64,000 nucleotides of DNA from Pseudomonas sp. B21-023. GTDB lineage: Bacteria > Pseudomonadota > Gammaproteobacteria > Pseudomonadales > Pseudomonadaceae. The notes under the pieces are model-generated. The model saw nothing but the letters and a program-made list of their open reading frames with translations, ran no database searches and was not told the origin of the DNA. A program made the position numbers and the translations under genes. Positions 29,790 to 37,979 of the stretch are shown here, piece by piece. Every line of letters starts with the position of its first letter. Positions within the stretch are counted from its first letter, which is position 1. Where the stretch lies: positions 3,693,501-3,757,500 of the forward strand of contig NZ_CP087190.1 of the NCBI RefSeq assembly GCF_024749165.1. Reading direction: 5' to 3'.

Positions 29790-30830
29790 ATGACGGAAAA
29801 CAGCTTCGCCTTTCGCCTCAAGGAACTGCTCGAACACCACAAGCTGACCCTGCAGGCGGTGGGCACGGCCTTGGGGATCTCGCGCACGGCGGTGCACAAG
29901 TGGACCCGCGGCGGCGAGATCGACTACGCCAATCTGCGCAAGCTGGCCGACCTGCTCAAGGTCAACTGGATCTGGCTGCGCTATGGCGAAGAGGCCCTGC
30001 ACAGCGTGCAGCAGGCCGAGGTGGTCGAGCTGCCGATGACCGACGTGCGTCGTCGCTACACCGCCGAGATAATGGAGAGCGAGACGCGCATGAAGCTGGC
30101 CCAGGAAGGTGCGCGCATCGTCACCTGGGAATGGAACCTGGTCACCGACGAAGTGACCTACTCGCCCAACGTCGAGGCAGTATATGGCTGGCCACTACGG
30201 CGCAATGAGGACTTCTGGGAGCACATCCATCCCGAGGACGCCAGCCACATGCAGGGCATGTATGCCCAGGCCGTGGCTGACGGCACCGGTTGCGAGTGCG
30301 ACTTTCGCATCACCCGCCCCGACGGCGACCAACGCTGGATCGCCTCGCGCGCCACGGTGCTGAGCGACAGTGCCGGGCGCCCGGTAAAGATGGTCGGCAT
30401 CAGCATGGACAACACCGAGCGCAAGGTGGCCGAAGAGGAATTGCGCCAGAGCGAGGCGCGCTTTCGCACCATCTTCGAACTGGCCTGGGGCGCGCTGGCC
30501 TACATCGACCCGGATGGTAGTTGGCAGCGGGTCAACGGCAGCCTCTGCGAATTGCTGGGTTACCGTGAGGACGAGCTGTACGGCACGACGTTCCAGCAGC
30601 TCACCCATCCCGACGATCTGCCGGACAACCTGGCACTGCTGCGGCGTATGCTGGCCGGCGAGATCGAGCGATACGAAGTGCAGAAGCGTGTGCGCCACAA
30701 GGACGGGCACTACCTCTGGGTGCGGGCACGCACCTCGCTGGAGCGCCGCGCCGACGGGCAGCCGGAGCATCTGATCAGCGTGTTCGAGGACATCGGCACC
30801 GAACGCGAGGCAAGCCCGCGTTCAATCTGA
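29790..30830 (+). CDS. Xre-type helix-turn-helix regulator with two PAS domains
   Basis: 346-aa one-component regulator. Residues 1-65 form a phage-repressor-like HTH (LQAVGTALGISRTAVHKWTR); then come two PAS/PAC units: about 95-215 (WEWNLVTDEVTYSPN, IHPEDASHMQ, RITRPDGDQRW) and about 220-340 (FELAWGALAYIDPDGSWQRV, THPDDLPDN, RHKDGHYLW). No kinase, GGDEF or EAL output follows, so the HTH must be the output. PAS usually binds heme, flavin or small ligands. A perfect palindrome over its promoter suggests self-control. Confidence 0.9.
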   Translation: MTENSFAFRLKELLEHHKLTLQAVGTALGISRTAVHKWTRGGEIDYANLRKLADLLKVNWIWLRYGEEALHSVQQAEVVELPMTDVRRRYTAEIMESETRMKLAQEGARIVTWEWNLVTDEVTYSPNVEAVYGWPLRRNEDFWEHIHPEDASHMQGMYAQAVADGTGCECDFRITRPDGDQRWIASRATVLSDSAGRPVKMVGISMDNTERKVAEEELRQSEARFRTIFELAWGALAYIDPDGSWQRVNGSLCELLGYREDELYGTTFQQLTHPDDLPDNLALLRRMLAGEIERYEVQKRVRHKDGHYLWVRARTSLERRADGQPEHLISVFEDIGTEREASPRSI

Positions 30831-30870
30831 TACCTGCCCAGCGTCCAAGCCTGGCAGGTACGGGTGAACG

Positions 30871-31440
30871 TCAGCGCTGGACGCCGTGCTGGATGACGAT
30901 CGAGTCGGTGCCCAGCTTGGCCATCACTTCGGCCTTGCGCGCATCGGCCTCGACCTTGGCCGGGAACGGCCCCATCAGCACCACCGGCTTGCCGTCGCGG
31001 TATTCGACCCAGGACGGGATGCCCTTTTCGATCAGGCGTGCGGTCATGTCAGTCAGGGCGCCCATGTTCGGCCCCTGGATCACCTCCACGTCCCAGCCTT
31101 CCGGTGCCGGCTGGTCGGCCAGCGCCTCGGCGCGGCGCTGCAGGTCGGCGCCACCGCAGACTTCACGGATACGCAGGTTGTTGCCGGTCTCGTCGATGAG
31201 GATCTCGTACTGACCGTCGTGCTTGATCGCCACGTAGCTGCGATAAGGCTCGTACTGACCGGCGTCATCCTTGCCGCGCACCTGGCCACAGATGGAACCC
31301 TGGGTGTCGAAGCGCACGTTGGCGAACTTGGCCGTCTTGGGGTTGTTCAGGTGTTCGGCCACCTGCTTGTGCACGCCTTCGACCTCGTTGTTACAGCCCG
31401 CCAGGGCCAACACCGCCATTACCACCGCCAGTTTGCGCAC
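30871..31440 (-). CDS. Lipoprotein with C-terminal SPOR-like domain
   Basis: 189-aa lipoprotein (lipobox LALAGC, Cys16). The middle (about 20-100) is a small globular region with three cysteines and the EHLNNPKTAKFANV helix; the last 75 residues (WDVEVIQGPNMGAL, YRDGKPVVLMGPFPAK, then EAEVMAKLG-like) have the pattern of a SPOR peptidoglycan-binding domain. Start supported by the signal peptide. A fragment of a similar N-terminus lies at 21961-22116. Confidence 0.8.
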   Translation of the reverse strand: MRKLAVVMAVLALAGCNNEVEGVHKQVAEHLNNPKTAKFANVRFDTQGSICGQVRGKDDAGQYEPYRSYVAIKHDGQYEILIDETGNNLRIREVCGGADLQRRAEALADQPAPEGWDVEVIQGPNMGALTDMTARLIEKGIPSWVEYRDGKPVVLMGPFPAKVEADARKAEVMAKLGTDSIVIQHGVQR

Positions 31441-31597
31441 GCCTGTACCTCCAGATTCGAAGGGGCGGATTCTAGCATGGCCCGGAACATCCCCTCATGG
31501 CACTTCTGTCGCAGGCTTTGTCTGTTGCCTTCGGTAATCGACCTGGCCGAAGATGTTGCCGCACCACAATGGACAGACAGCGATACAAGGACTCAGG

Positions 31598-33655
31598 TTG
31601 GAACCTTCAAACGCCACAGTCACCACCGCAAGCATGCCCGAACTGCCGCAGGAGTGGCCCTCGCACCTGCAACCCGAAGCCAGCATCACCCCCGACACGC
31701 GCATCTACCCGCGCACGACCTTCGTGCTTGATTTCGCGATGCCGGCGCAATCCTTCGAACAGCTGTGCTGGTGGCTGCTGAGCAAGGAACAACCGCTTGG
31801 CGGCTGCCACCGCCTCGGGAAAAGCGGCACCCGGCAAGGCGGCATCGACCTGTTCGCCCAGGACGAGGAGAGCCCCGACCAGCTGAACGTCTTCGAATGC
31901 AAGGCCTGGAAGGACTTCACCGGCACCGAGCTGACGGGAGCAATCGATGCCTTCCTGAATGGCCCCTGGCCTTCGCTCACGCGCTCGTTCACCCTGATCC
32001 TCGCGCAGCGCGAGATCGGCACGCTGGCCAGTCGCTGGATCGGCGAGAAACAACGCCTGAAAGCGGCAGGTATCGAAGGGCAGCTGTGGACCGCCCACGA
32101 CCTGACGCAGAGACTGCAGCAGCATCCCGACGTGCTGTCGAAGTTCTTCCCTGGCGCGCATATCGAGACGTTTGGCAACCTGTGGATGGAACGCGTAGGG
32201 TTCACCGAGCTGGTTGCCAAATCCATCTTCGACCCACGCCCCTACGTGGCACGCAAAGCCAGGGCATTCGTAGAACGCCCAGGCAGGCTGAGCGACCACC
32301 TGGCCGCCGCCAGGCATGCGCCCGACAGCGCCTGCAGCCCCGATGCCTTCACCCGCATCGGCCATCACGGCCGTCACTGGTACTACCGCGGGCCTTGGTT
32401 TTCGCTGAGCGTGTTCCTGCCGGACCTTACCGCGTCCCGCGCCACCGCCGCCTTCGACTTCCACCAGCACGACCTGCGCGGCGTGACGATCACCGTCAGC
32501 CACGAATGGCTGCTCGAGCGCTTTCTGTTTGCCAGCGGCGCGCCACTGGACAGCCAGTCGCGCCCGTTCATCGTCGGGCTGATGCCAGGCGACAAGGACC
32601 GTTACCTGATCGACCTGCCCAGCAGCCGGCTGATACTCGAAGAACCCGTGGTGCAGGCACTTGCCGATGTCGCCGACGCGCTCACCGTGGTGATGCGCGA
32701 CACCTTGCAGGCACTGGAGCGCAGCCTGTCCGCCAGCGGATTTCCGTTTATCGCCCACGGTGGCTCGCACCGGGTGAAAATCGGCTCGCTGCGCAAGCGT
32801 GCCTGGAGCTACATCGCCCGCTTCTGCGAGGCGCACGACTACGCCGCAGGCACAAGCCCCTGGCACATGTTCGACGCCCACCCAAGCATGCTCAAGCCCT
32901 GCCACGCACAGGCAACCGACCGTCACGACAGCGGCTACCACGCGGTGATCACCACCCATGCGTCGACCGAGGCATTCTCCAGCGATTGGCTAGACCTGCT
33001 GTGGACGCCCCACGACCTCAGCGAACGCGAACCGTCAGCCAGAGGCTGGTGGCCTTGCCAGGACACACTGGACTGGCTCAACCAGGAACTGCTGCCACAG
33101 GTCAGGCGCTGGACCTGGGAGCGCGAATTCGGCTCACGCTGGCGTCGGTTGCGCTACGCCAGGGAAGCTCGGAGCTTCGCAGGCTATCTGGATTATCTGC
33201 TGACGATCGGGGATGTACGCGAACAAGCACTGGTAGCACAAGGCCGCTGGCAGGCGGACCTGCCGTACGCCATCAACCGACTCGAGCGTTACTATGCAAG
33301 CCGCTCGGCAGGGCACATCGACAAGGAAGATGTCGTCAACCTGTACCGCGCAGTCGCCATGATGGCAGGCCACAAGCGAGGGCTGCCCAGGTATCTTGCC
33401 CTGTCGCTGAGCCTCGAACCGACAGAGGATCACGACACGCTGATGGCATCGATTCACCACCACATCGAGACATCAAAAACAGTCGTCAACAATACAGTGG
33501 TCGAATATGCGCTAAGGGCCCTGGGCGCTCAGTTCGAGGGGGCAGACAGCCCTTTGCAGGCCAATGAACGCCAGCAGATGCTGGACTGGCTGCTGCCGTT
33601 GGCACATACGTGCGATGACGGTGCGCTGGTGCGACGCCACAGCAGCAAGCGCTAA
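31598..33655 (+). CDS. Large uncharacterised protein with N-terminal PD-(D/E)XK nuclease-like motif
   Basis: 685-aa soluble protein. Residues 75-125 contain TRQGGIDLFAQDEE and NVFECKAW, i.e. a GG-I-D84...E100-C-K102 arrangement with strand-like spacing, the hallmark of Mrr/restriction-endonuclease-like folds. The helix after it (TGTELTGAIDAFL) fits as well. The remaining 500 residues show no Walker motif, no HNH, no membrane segment and no family I recognise. The start is a TTG with AAGGA six bases upstream; the first ATG in frame (31634) has no ribosome site. It stands alone between a lipoprotein and two tRNA-Val genes whose 3' ends face it. Could be a defence-type nuclease or DNA-repair protein; not proven. 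Confidence 0.75.
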   Translation: MEPSNATVTTASMPELPQEWPSHLQPEASITPDTRIYPRTTFVLDFAMPAQSFEQLCWWLLSKEQPLGGCHRLGKSGTRQGGIDLFAQDEESPDQLNVFECKAWKDFTGTELTGAIDAFLNGPWPSLTRSFTLILAQREIGTLASRWIGEKQRLKAAGIEGQLWTAHDLTQRLQQHPDVLSKFFPGAHIETFGNLWMERVGFTELVAKSIFDPRPYVARKARAFVERPGRLSDHLAAARHAPDSACSPDAFTRIGHHGRHWYYRGPWFSLSVFLPDLTASRATAAFDFHQHDLRGVTITVSHEWLLERFLFASGAPLDSQSRPFIVGLMPGDKDRYLIDLPSSRLILEEPVVQALADVADALTVVMRDTLQALERSLSASGFPFIAHGGSHRVKIGSLRKRAWSYIARFCEAHDYAAGTSPWHMFDAHPSMLKPCHAQATDRHDSGYHAVITTHASTEAFSSDWLDLLWTPHDLSEREPSARGWWPCQDTLDWLNQELLPQVRRWTWEREFGSRWRRLRYAREARSFAGYLDYLLTIGDVREQALVAQGRWQADLPYAINRLERYYASRSAGHIDKEDVVNLYRAVAMMAGHKRGLPRYLALSLSLEPTEDHDTLMASIHHHIETSKTVVNNTVVEYALRALGAQFEGADSPLQANERQQMLDWLLPLAHTCDDGALVRRHSSKR

Positions 33656-33711
33656 GGCCGTACCAGGGCGACCGAGGAAAAACACCGCAAGCGTCTTTTC
33701 TTGCGCAAACA

Positions 33712-33743
33712 AAAAGGGCGATCCTTGCGGATCGCCCCTTTCT
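33712..33743 (-). terminator. Terminator of tRNA-Val copy 1
   Basis: Stem AAGGGCGATCC/GGATCGCCCCTT with loop TTGC; T-rich on the minus strand. Nearly identical copy at 33991-34022. Confidence 0.85.
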
Positions 33744-33747
33744 GATT

Positions 33748-33824
33748 TGGTAGGCACAATTGGACTCGAACCAACGACCCCCACCATGTCAAGGTGGTGC
33801 TCTAACCAACTGAGCTATGTGCCT
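33748..33824 (-). tRNA. tRNA-Val (anticodon GAC), copy 1
   Basis: 77-nt tRNA on the minus strand: acceptor AGGCACA/TGTGCCT, encoded CCA, anticodon GAC in CCTTGACATGG, T-arm GGTTCGAGTCC. Confidence 0.97.
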
Positions 33825-33990
33825 GTCGTGTGGTGCGCATATTAGTGATCGACTGCGCACCTGTAAAGCGTTTTTTTCAAAAAAATCAAAAACTTTGCGA
33901 AATTTATCCGAACCGCCCCAGTGACCTGCGGGCAAGGCTTTTACCGGCCGATCTCGCATACGGCTCGCCCGCTGGAAGCGACCAAAAGCA

Positions 33991-34022
33991 AAAAGGGCGA
34001 TCCTTGCGGATCGCCCTCTTCT
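33991..34022 (-). terminator. Terminator of tRNA-Val copy 2
   Basis: AAGGGCGATCC/GGATCGCCCTCTT hairpin with TTGC loop, differing from the copy at 33712 by one base in the tail. Confidence 0.85.
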
Positions 34023-34026
34023 GATT

Positions 34027-34103
34027 TGGTAGGCACAATTGGACTCGAACCAACGACCCCCACCATGTCAAGGTGGTGCTCTAACCAACTGAGCTATGTG
34101 CCT
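34027..34103 (-). tRNA. tRNA-Val (anticodon GAC), copy 2
   Basis: 77-nt tRNA identical to copy 1; transcribed first of the two. The pair sits 279 bp apart in the same orientation. Confidence 0.97.
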
Positions 34104-34305
34104 GTCGTGTGGGGCGCATTCTACCCGATCCAGATACCCTGTCAACTGTTTTTTTCACGCTAAGCTACTGAATCTTAAACTATTTATAGAAAGGTCGAGG
34201 CTCAGGGGGGCGTAAAGGATTTTCACCGGACGACTAGCGGGTGTTTATTATTATTGATAGCATCGGTACATTCGTTAAAAATATAAAACACGAGGTCCCT
34301 CGAGC

Positions 34306-35589
34306 ATGGCTAACACCCCCTACCCCCAGTCCTACTACGCCGCCTCGGCCAACCCGGTGCCGCCACGTCCGGCGCTGCAGGGTGAGGTGGAAACCGATGT
34401 ATGCATCATCGGTGCCGGCTACACCGGCCTGTCCAGCGCCCTGTTCCTGCTGGAGAACGGCTTCAAGGTGAGCATCGTCGAGGCCGCCAAGGTCGGTTTC
34501 GGCGCCTCGGGCCGCAACGGTGGCCAGATCGTCAACAGCTATAGCCGCGACATCGATGTCATCGAGCGCACCGTCGGCCCCAAGCAGGCGCAACTGCTCG
34601 GTCAGATGGCCTTCGAGGGCGGGCGCATCATCCGTGAGCGCGTGGCCAAGTACAACATCCAGTGCGACCTGAAGGACGGCGGCGTGTTCGCCGCGCTGAC
34701 CAGCAAGCAGATGGGCCACCTGGAATCGCAAAAACGCCTGTGGGAACGCTTCGGCCACAACCAGCTGGAGCTGATGGACCAGAAGCGCATCCGCGAAGTG
34801 GTGGCCTGCGACAGCTATATAGGCGGCATGCTCGACATGAGCGGCGGCCACATCCACCCGCTGAACCTGGCCCTGGGCGAAGCCGCCGCGGTCGAGTCGC
34901 TGGGTGGCATCATCTATGAGCAAACCCCGGCCGTGCGCATCGAGCGTGGCGCCAACCCGGTGGTGCATACCCCGCAGGGCAAGGTGCGCGCCAAATTCAT
35001 CATCGTCGCCGGCAACGCCTACCTGGGCAACCTGGTACCGGAGCTGGCTGCCAAGTCGATGCCCTGCGGCACACAGGTGATCACCACCGAGCCGCTGGGC
35101 GAAGAACTGGCCCGCACCCTGCTGCCGCAGGACTACTGCGTCGAGGACTGCAACTACCTGCTCGATTACTACCGCCTGACCAGCGACAAGCGCCTGATTT
35201 TCGGCGGTGGCGTGGTGTACGGTGCGCGTGACCCGGCAAATATCGAGGCGATCATCCGCCCGAAGATGCTCAAGGCCTTCCCGCAGCTCAAGGACGTCAA
35301 GATCGACTACGCCTGGACCGGCAACTTCCTGCTGACCCTGTCGCGCCTGCCGCAGGTCGGCCGCATCGGCGACAACATCTACTACTCGCAGGGTTGCTCG
35401 GGCCACGGAGTCACCTATACCCACCTGGCCGGCAAGGTCTTGGCCGAAGCCCTGCGCGGCCAGGCCGAGCGCTTCGACGCGTTCGCCGGCCTGCCGCACT
35501 ACCCGTTCCCGGGTGGCCAGATGCTGCGTGTGCCGTTCAGCGCCATCGGTGCCTGGTACTACAGCCTGCGCGATCGCCTGGGCTTCTGA
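34306..35589 (+). CDS. puuB: FAD-dependent oxidoreductase, PuuB-like (gamma-glutamylputrescine oxidase family)
   Basis: 427-aa DAO-superfamily flavoenzyme. N-terminal dinucleotide motif VCIIGAGYTGLSSALFLLE (about 31-49) and GFGASGRNGGQIV are characteristic; C-terminal GCSGHGVTYTHLAGKVLAEAL fits. The family oxidises gamma-glutamylputrescine or related amines to the aldehyde with H2O2. No glutamylpolyamine synthetase gene is next to it, so the substrate is inferred from similarity. Start ATG with GAGG upstream. Confidence 0.85.
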   Translation: MANTPYPQSYYAASANPVPPRPALQGEVETDVCIIGAGYTGLSSALFLLENGFKVSIVEAAKVGFGASGRNGGQIVNSYSRDIDVIERTVGPKQAQLLGQMAFEGGRIIRERVAKYNIQCDLKDGGVFAALTSKQMGHLESQKRLWERFGHNQLELMDQKRIREVVACDSYIGGMLDMSGGHIHPLNLALGEAAAVESLGGIIYEQTPAVRIERGANPVVHTPQGKVRAKFIIVAGNAYLGNLVPELAAKSMPCGTQVITTEPLGEELARTLLPQDYCVEDCNYLLDYYRLTSDKRLIFGGGVVYGARDPANIEAIIRPKMLKAFPQLKDVKIDYAWTGNFLLTLSRLPQVGRIGDNIYYSQGCSGHGVTYTHLAGKVLAEALRGQAERFDAFAGLPHYPFPGGQMLRVPFSAIGAWYYSLRDRLGF

Positions 35590-35598
35590 TGTAAAGCC

Positions 35599-35657
35599 AT
35601 CGCGGGGCAAGCCCGCTCCCACAAGGCCATCTTGTGGGAGCGGGCTTGCCCCGCGAT
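35599..35657. repeat. Perfect inverted REP doublet
   Basis: Arms ATCGCGGGGCAAGCCCGCTC... (35599-35624) and its exact complement (35632-35657) with a 7-nt loop, between the convergent PuuB-like and C39-like genes; probably also ends both transcripts. Confidence 0.9.
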
Positions 35658-35667
35658 CATTTCAGCC

Positions 35668-36360
35668 TCACCGTCCGAGGCTGATGACAGCCTGCTTCGC
35701 CGCGATCTCCTGCCCCGAACGGGCCAGTTCATCCGCTGCCTGCAGCCAGCGCTGGCGATCCACCTGGGCCGGCAACTGTCGCGGCGATTGCACCAGCACC
35801 GCCCAACGCCCCTCCTTGCCCCACGCCGACTCGAAATCGTCGAAAGCCATCAACTGGCGCCGGTGCATGCCCGAGCGCAGCAATACCCGCTGCTTGTAGC
35901 GGTCATAGCCGATCAGCACGGCATAACGCGGCTCGCTCCACCACGCCGAACCTTCCTGATAACGCAGCAGCACCGGGTAACCGGCCGCCACCTGGGCGAG
36001 CAAGGCATCCAGGTGTTTGTCCAGCGGGTAGACGACCCTGCCGTATTCACGGGCAACCCGAGGGATGCCGGTTTCCAGCGAATCGGCGGCGGCAGGCAGG
36101 CCCAACGACTTGTCGAGCAGGCCCGGCGTGATCGGTGCGCCCTGCTGCGACAGCACGGCGGCCAGGGCCATCGAGCCACTGTGGTTGGCGTTGCCGCCGT
36201 AGAAGGGAACGCTGCTGATCTCGACCCGCTGCGGCAGGCCCTTGAGCGCGGCCGGTGGCGTGCCGGCGCAGCCGGACAGGGTCGCCGCCACCAGGCAGGC
36301 GGCCAGCAGGCGACGTGGGCCCTGGGCCCGAAACTTGGAGAGCTTTTGCAACGTGGACAC
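35668..36360 (-). CDS. C39-peptidase-like lipoprotein with lost catalytic residues
   Basis: 230-aa lipoprotein (lipobox TLSGC, about residue 31) of the PA2778/C39-like family. Family members have a catalytic Cys in a CGPAAL-type motif and a His in a HYAV-type motif. Here the first reads HSGSMALAAVL (Ser for Cys) and the second PRYAVLIGYD (Arg for His), while the rest of the fold (VLLRSG, FESAW) is kept. So it is probably a binding or scaffold protein, not a protease. The start is GTG with GGAACAAGCGA before it. The comparison is from memory of the family. Confidence 0.75.
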   Translation of the reverse strand: MSTLQKLSKFRAQGPRRLLAACLVAATLSGCAGTPPAALKGLPQRVEISSVPFYGGNANHSGSMALAAVLSQQGAPITPGLLDKSLGLPAAADSLETGIPRVAREYGRVVYPLDKHLDALLAQVAAGYPVLLRYQEGSAWWSEPRYAVLIGYDRYKQRVLLRSGMHRRQLMAFDDFESAWGKEGRWAVLVQSPRQLPAQVDRQRWLQAADELARSGQEIAAKQAVISLGR

Positions 36361-36564
36361 TCGCTTGTTCCGCGGCCAGGCAGGCAGCGCCCGGCCAAGA
36401 AGCCGATCATAGGACGCCGGCGCCTGCGGGTATAGCCCGATGCGGGCTTGGAACGAAACGGCCCAAGGACTAGACCTTCGGTCAATGGAACGTCACAGCC
36501 GACAGGCTAGACTAAAGCAGTGTCTGGATGGCGAGCCTGGCTTGCCAGAGAGAAGGAGGCACGC

Positions 36565-36744
36565 ATGAGCCTGACAATGGCGATTCTAATGCTGGTCGGC
36601 ATGTGGCTGAGCGTCGCGGCCGCCATGCTCTGGGGCGTACTGCGCATCGTGCGCCGGCATGCACACCCACATCACCTGCCCCCTCAGGCCCTGGTCAAAC
36701 CACAACCTGTGCGCCGTGCGCGTCGGCATGCCGGGGCCCATTGA
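36565..36744 (+). CDS. Small single-pass membrane protein
   Basis: 59-aa protein with one hydrophobic segment (MAILMLVGMWLSVAAAMLWG) followed by a basic, His-rich tail (RRHAHPHHLPP). A strong ribosome site (AAGGAGGCACGC) precedes the ATG. No family recognised. Confidence 0.75.
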   Translation: MSLTMAILMLVGMWLSVAAAMLWGVLRIVRRHAHPHHLPPQALVKPQPVRRARRHAGAH

Positions 36745-36765
36745 GCTGAAGCTTTCCTGAAACGC

Positions 36766-36827
36766 ATCGCGGGGCCAGCCCACCACCACAAGATCCATGT
36801 CCTGTGGCGGCGGGCTGGCCCCGCGAT
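36766..36827. repeat. REP-like inverted doublet (variant)
   Basis: ATCGCGGGGCCAGCCCACCA and GGCGGGCTGGCCCCGCGAT pair across a short loop between convergent genes; a diverged form of the same REP family. Confidence 0.75.
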
Positions 36828-36840
36828 GGTTCACGCCAGA

Positions 36841-37593
36841 TCAGCCCTCGGCAGCCTCACGCTTCAAGCGCGCCCGGCGGGCCATGATGTTGAGGATCTC
36901 GATCGCGGTCGAGAACGCCATGGCAGCGTATACGTAGCCCTTCGGCACATGGGCACCGAAGCCTTCGGCGATCAGCGTCATGCCGATCATGATCAGGAAG
37001 CCCAGGGCCAGCATCACCACGGTCGGGTTGTCGTTGATGAACTTGGCCAGCGGGTCGGCGGCCACCAGCATCACGATCACGGCACTGATCACGGCGATGA
37101 TCATGATTGGCAGGTGCTCGGTCATGCCCACGGCGGTGATGATGCTGTCGATCGAGAAGACGATGTCCAGCAGCAGGATCTGGAAGATCGCCGCAGTGAA
37201 GCCGATGGTCACGACGTGGCCGGCCTTGGACTCTTCCTTGGCGCCATGTGGGTCGACACTTTCATGGATCTCCTTGGTCGCCTTCCACAGCAGGAACAGG
37301 CCACCGGCAATGAGGATCATGTCCTTCCACGAGAACGTGTGGCCGAACACCTCGACCACAGGCTCGGTCAGCTGGACGATCCAGGCCACGGTGCTGAGCA
37401 GCGCCAGGCGCATGACCAGAGCCATGCTGATACCGATGCGCCGCGCCTTGGAACGATAGGCCTCGGGCAGCTTGTTGGTGAGGATGGAGATGAAGATCAG
37501 GTTGTCGATGCCCAGCACGACCTCCATGGCCACCAGGGTGGCGAGGGCTACCCAGGCGGTGGGGCTTGCGGCGAGTTCCAGCAAATATTCCAT
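36841..37593 (-). CDS. TerC family integral membrane protein
   Basis: 250-aa protein with seven or so membrane segments and the TerC features [15 protein letters not shown] near the N-terminus and [17 protein letters not shown] in the middle, whose acidic residues are conserved in the family. TerC-like proteins (Alx/YceF type) are linked to manganese efflux and metal loading of exported enzymes. A small lipoprotein gene lies 16 bp upstream. Confidence 0.92.
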   Translation of the reverse strand: MEYLLELAASPTAWVALATLVAMEVVLGIDNLIFISILTNKLPEAYRSKARRIGISMALVMRLALLSTVAWIVQLTEPVVEVFGHTFSWKDMILIAGGLFLLWKATKEIHESVDPHGAKEESKAGHVVTIGFTAAIFQILLLDIVFSIDSIITAVGMTEHLPIMIIAVISAVIVMLVAADPLAKFINDNPTVVMLALGFLIMIGMTLIAEGFGAHVPKGYVYAAMAFSTAIEILNIMARRARLKREAAEG

Positions 37594-37608
37594 TGGTCAG
37601 TCCTGCTC

Positions 37609-37848
37609 TCAGATGTCCTGGGTGTCTTTCTTGTCGTCTTCGGCCTTGGCTTTCTCGCCATCGCCACCGATGGCGTCGCTCAAGGCCTGCTGGGCGGCGT
37701 CATTGGTCTTGTCGATGGCCTGCTTGGCCGTTTCAGCCGCCTGGTCAAGCATCTGCTGGGCGGATTTCTCGGCCTGGTCGCAACCGGACATGGCAAACAG
37801 GGCCAGTGCCAGTACCAGCGGTGTGCCAATGGATTTGAGTTGTAGCAT
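37609..37848 (-). CDS. Small lipoprotein with helical repeat
   Basis: 79-aa lipoprotein (lipobox FAMSGC) followed by an Ala/Gln/Asp-rich helix (AEKSAQQMLDQAAETAKQAI) and a charged tail. The heptad-like spacing suggests a coiled coil. It precedes terC in the same direction and may be co-transcribed. Function unknown. Confidence 0.8.
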   Translation of the reverse strand: MLQLKSIGTPLVLALALFAMSGCDQAEKSAQQMLDQAAETAKQAIDKTNDAAQQALSDAIGGDGEKAKAEDDKKDTQDI

Positions 37849-37979
37849 GAGGTCCTCGCTTGTCGAATGCCGGGCGGCGCGTCATGCGCCTGATGGGGTG
37901 GCATTCTAGAGGGACTGAAACATCCGGAAAATTCGTATTTTCAGCGTGTATACTTCGATTTTTCCGAATCGAGGCAGGC

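Larger units (their letters stand above)
33711..34119. repeat. Tandem duplication of terminator plus tRNA-Val
   Basis: A unit of about 130 bp (terminator, tRNA-Val, and upstream GTCGTGTGG(T/G)GCGCAT) occurs at 33711-33840 and again at 33990-34119 with almost no change, separated by about 150 bp of unrelated sequence. A recent local duplication or gene conversion. Confidence 0.85.
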
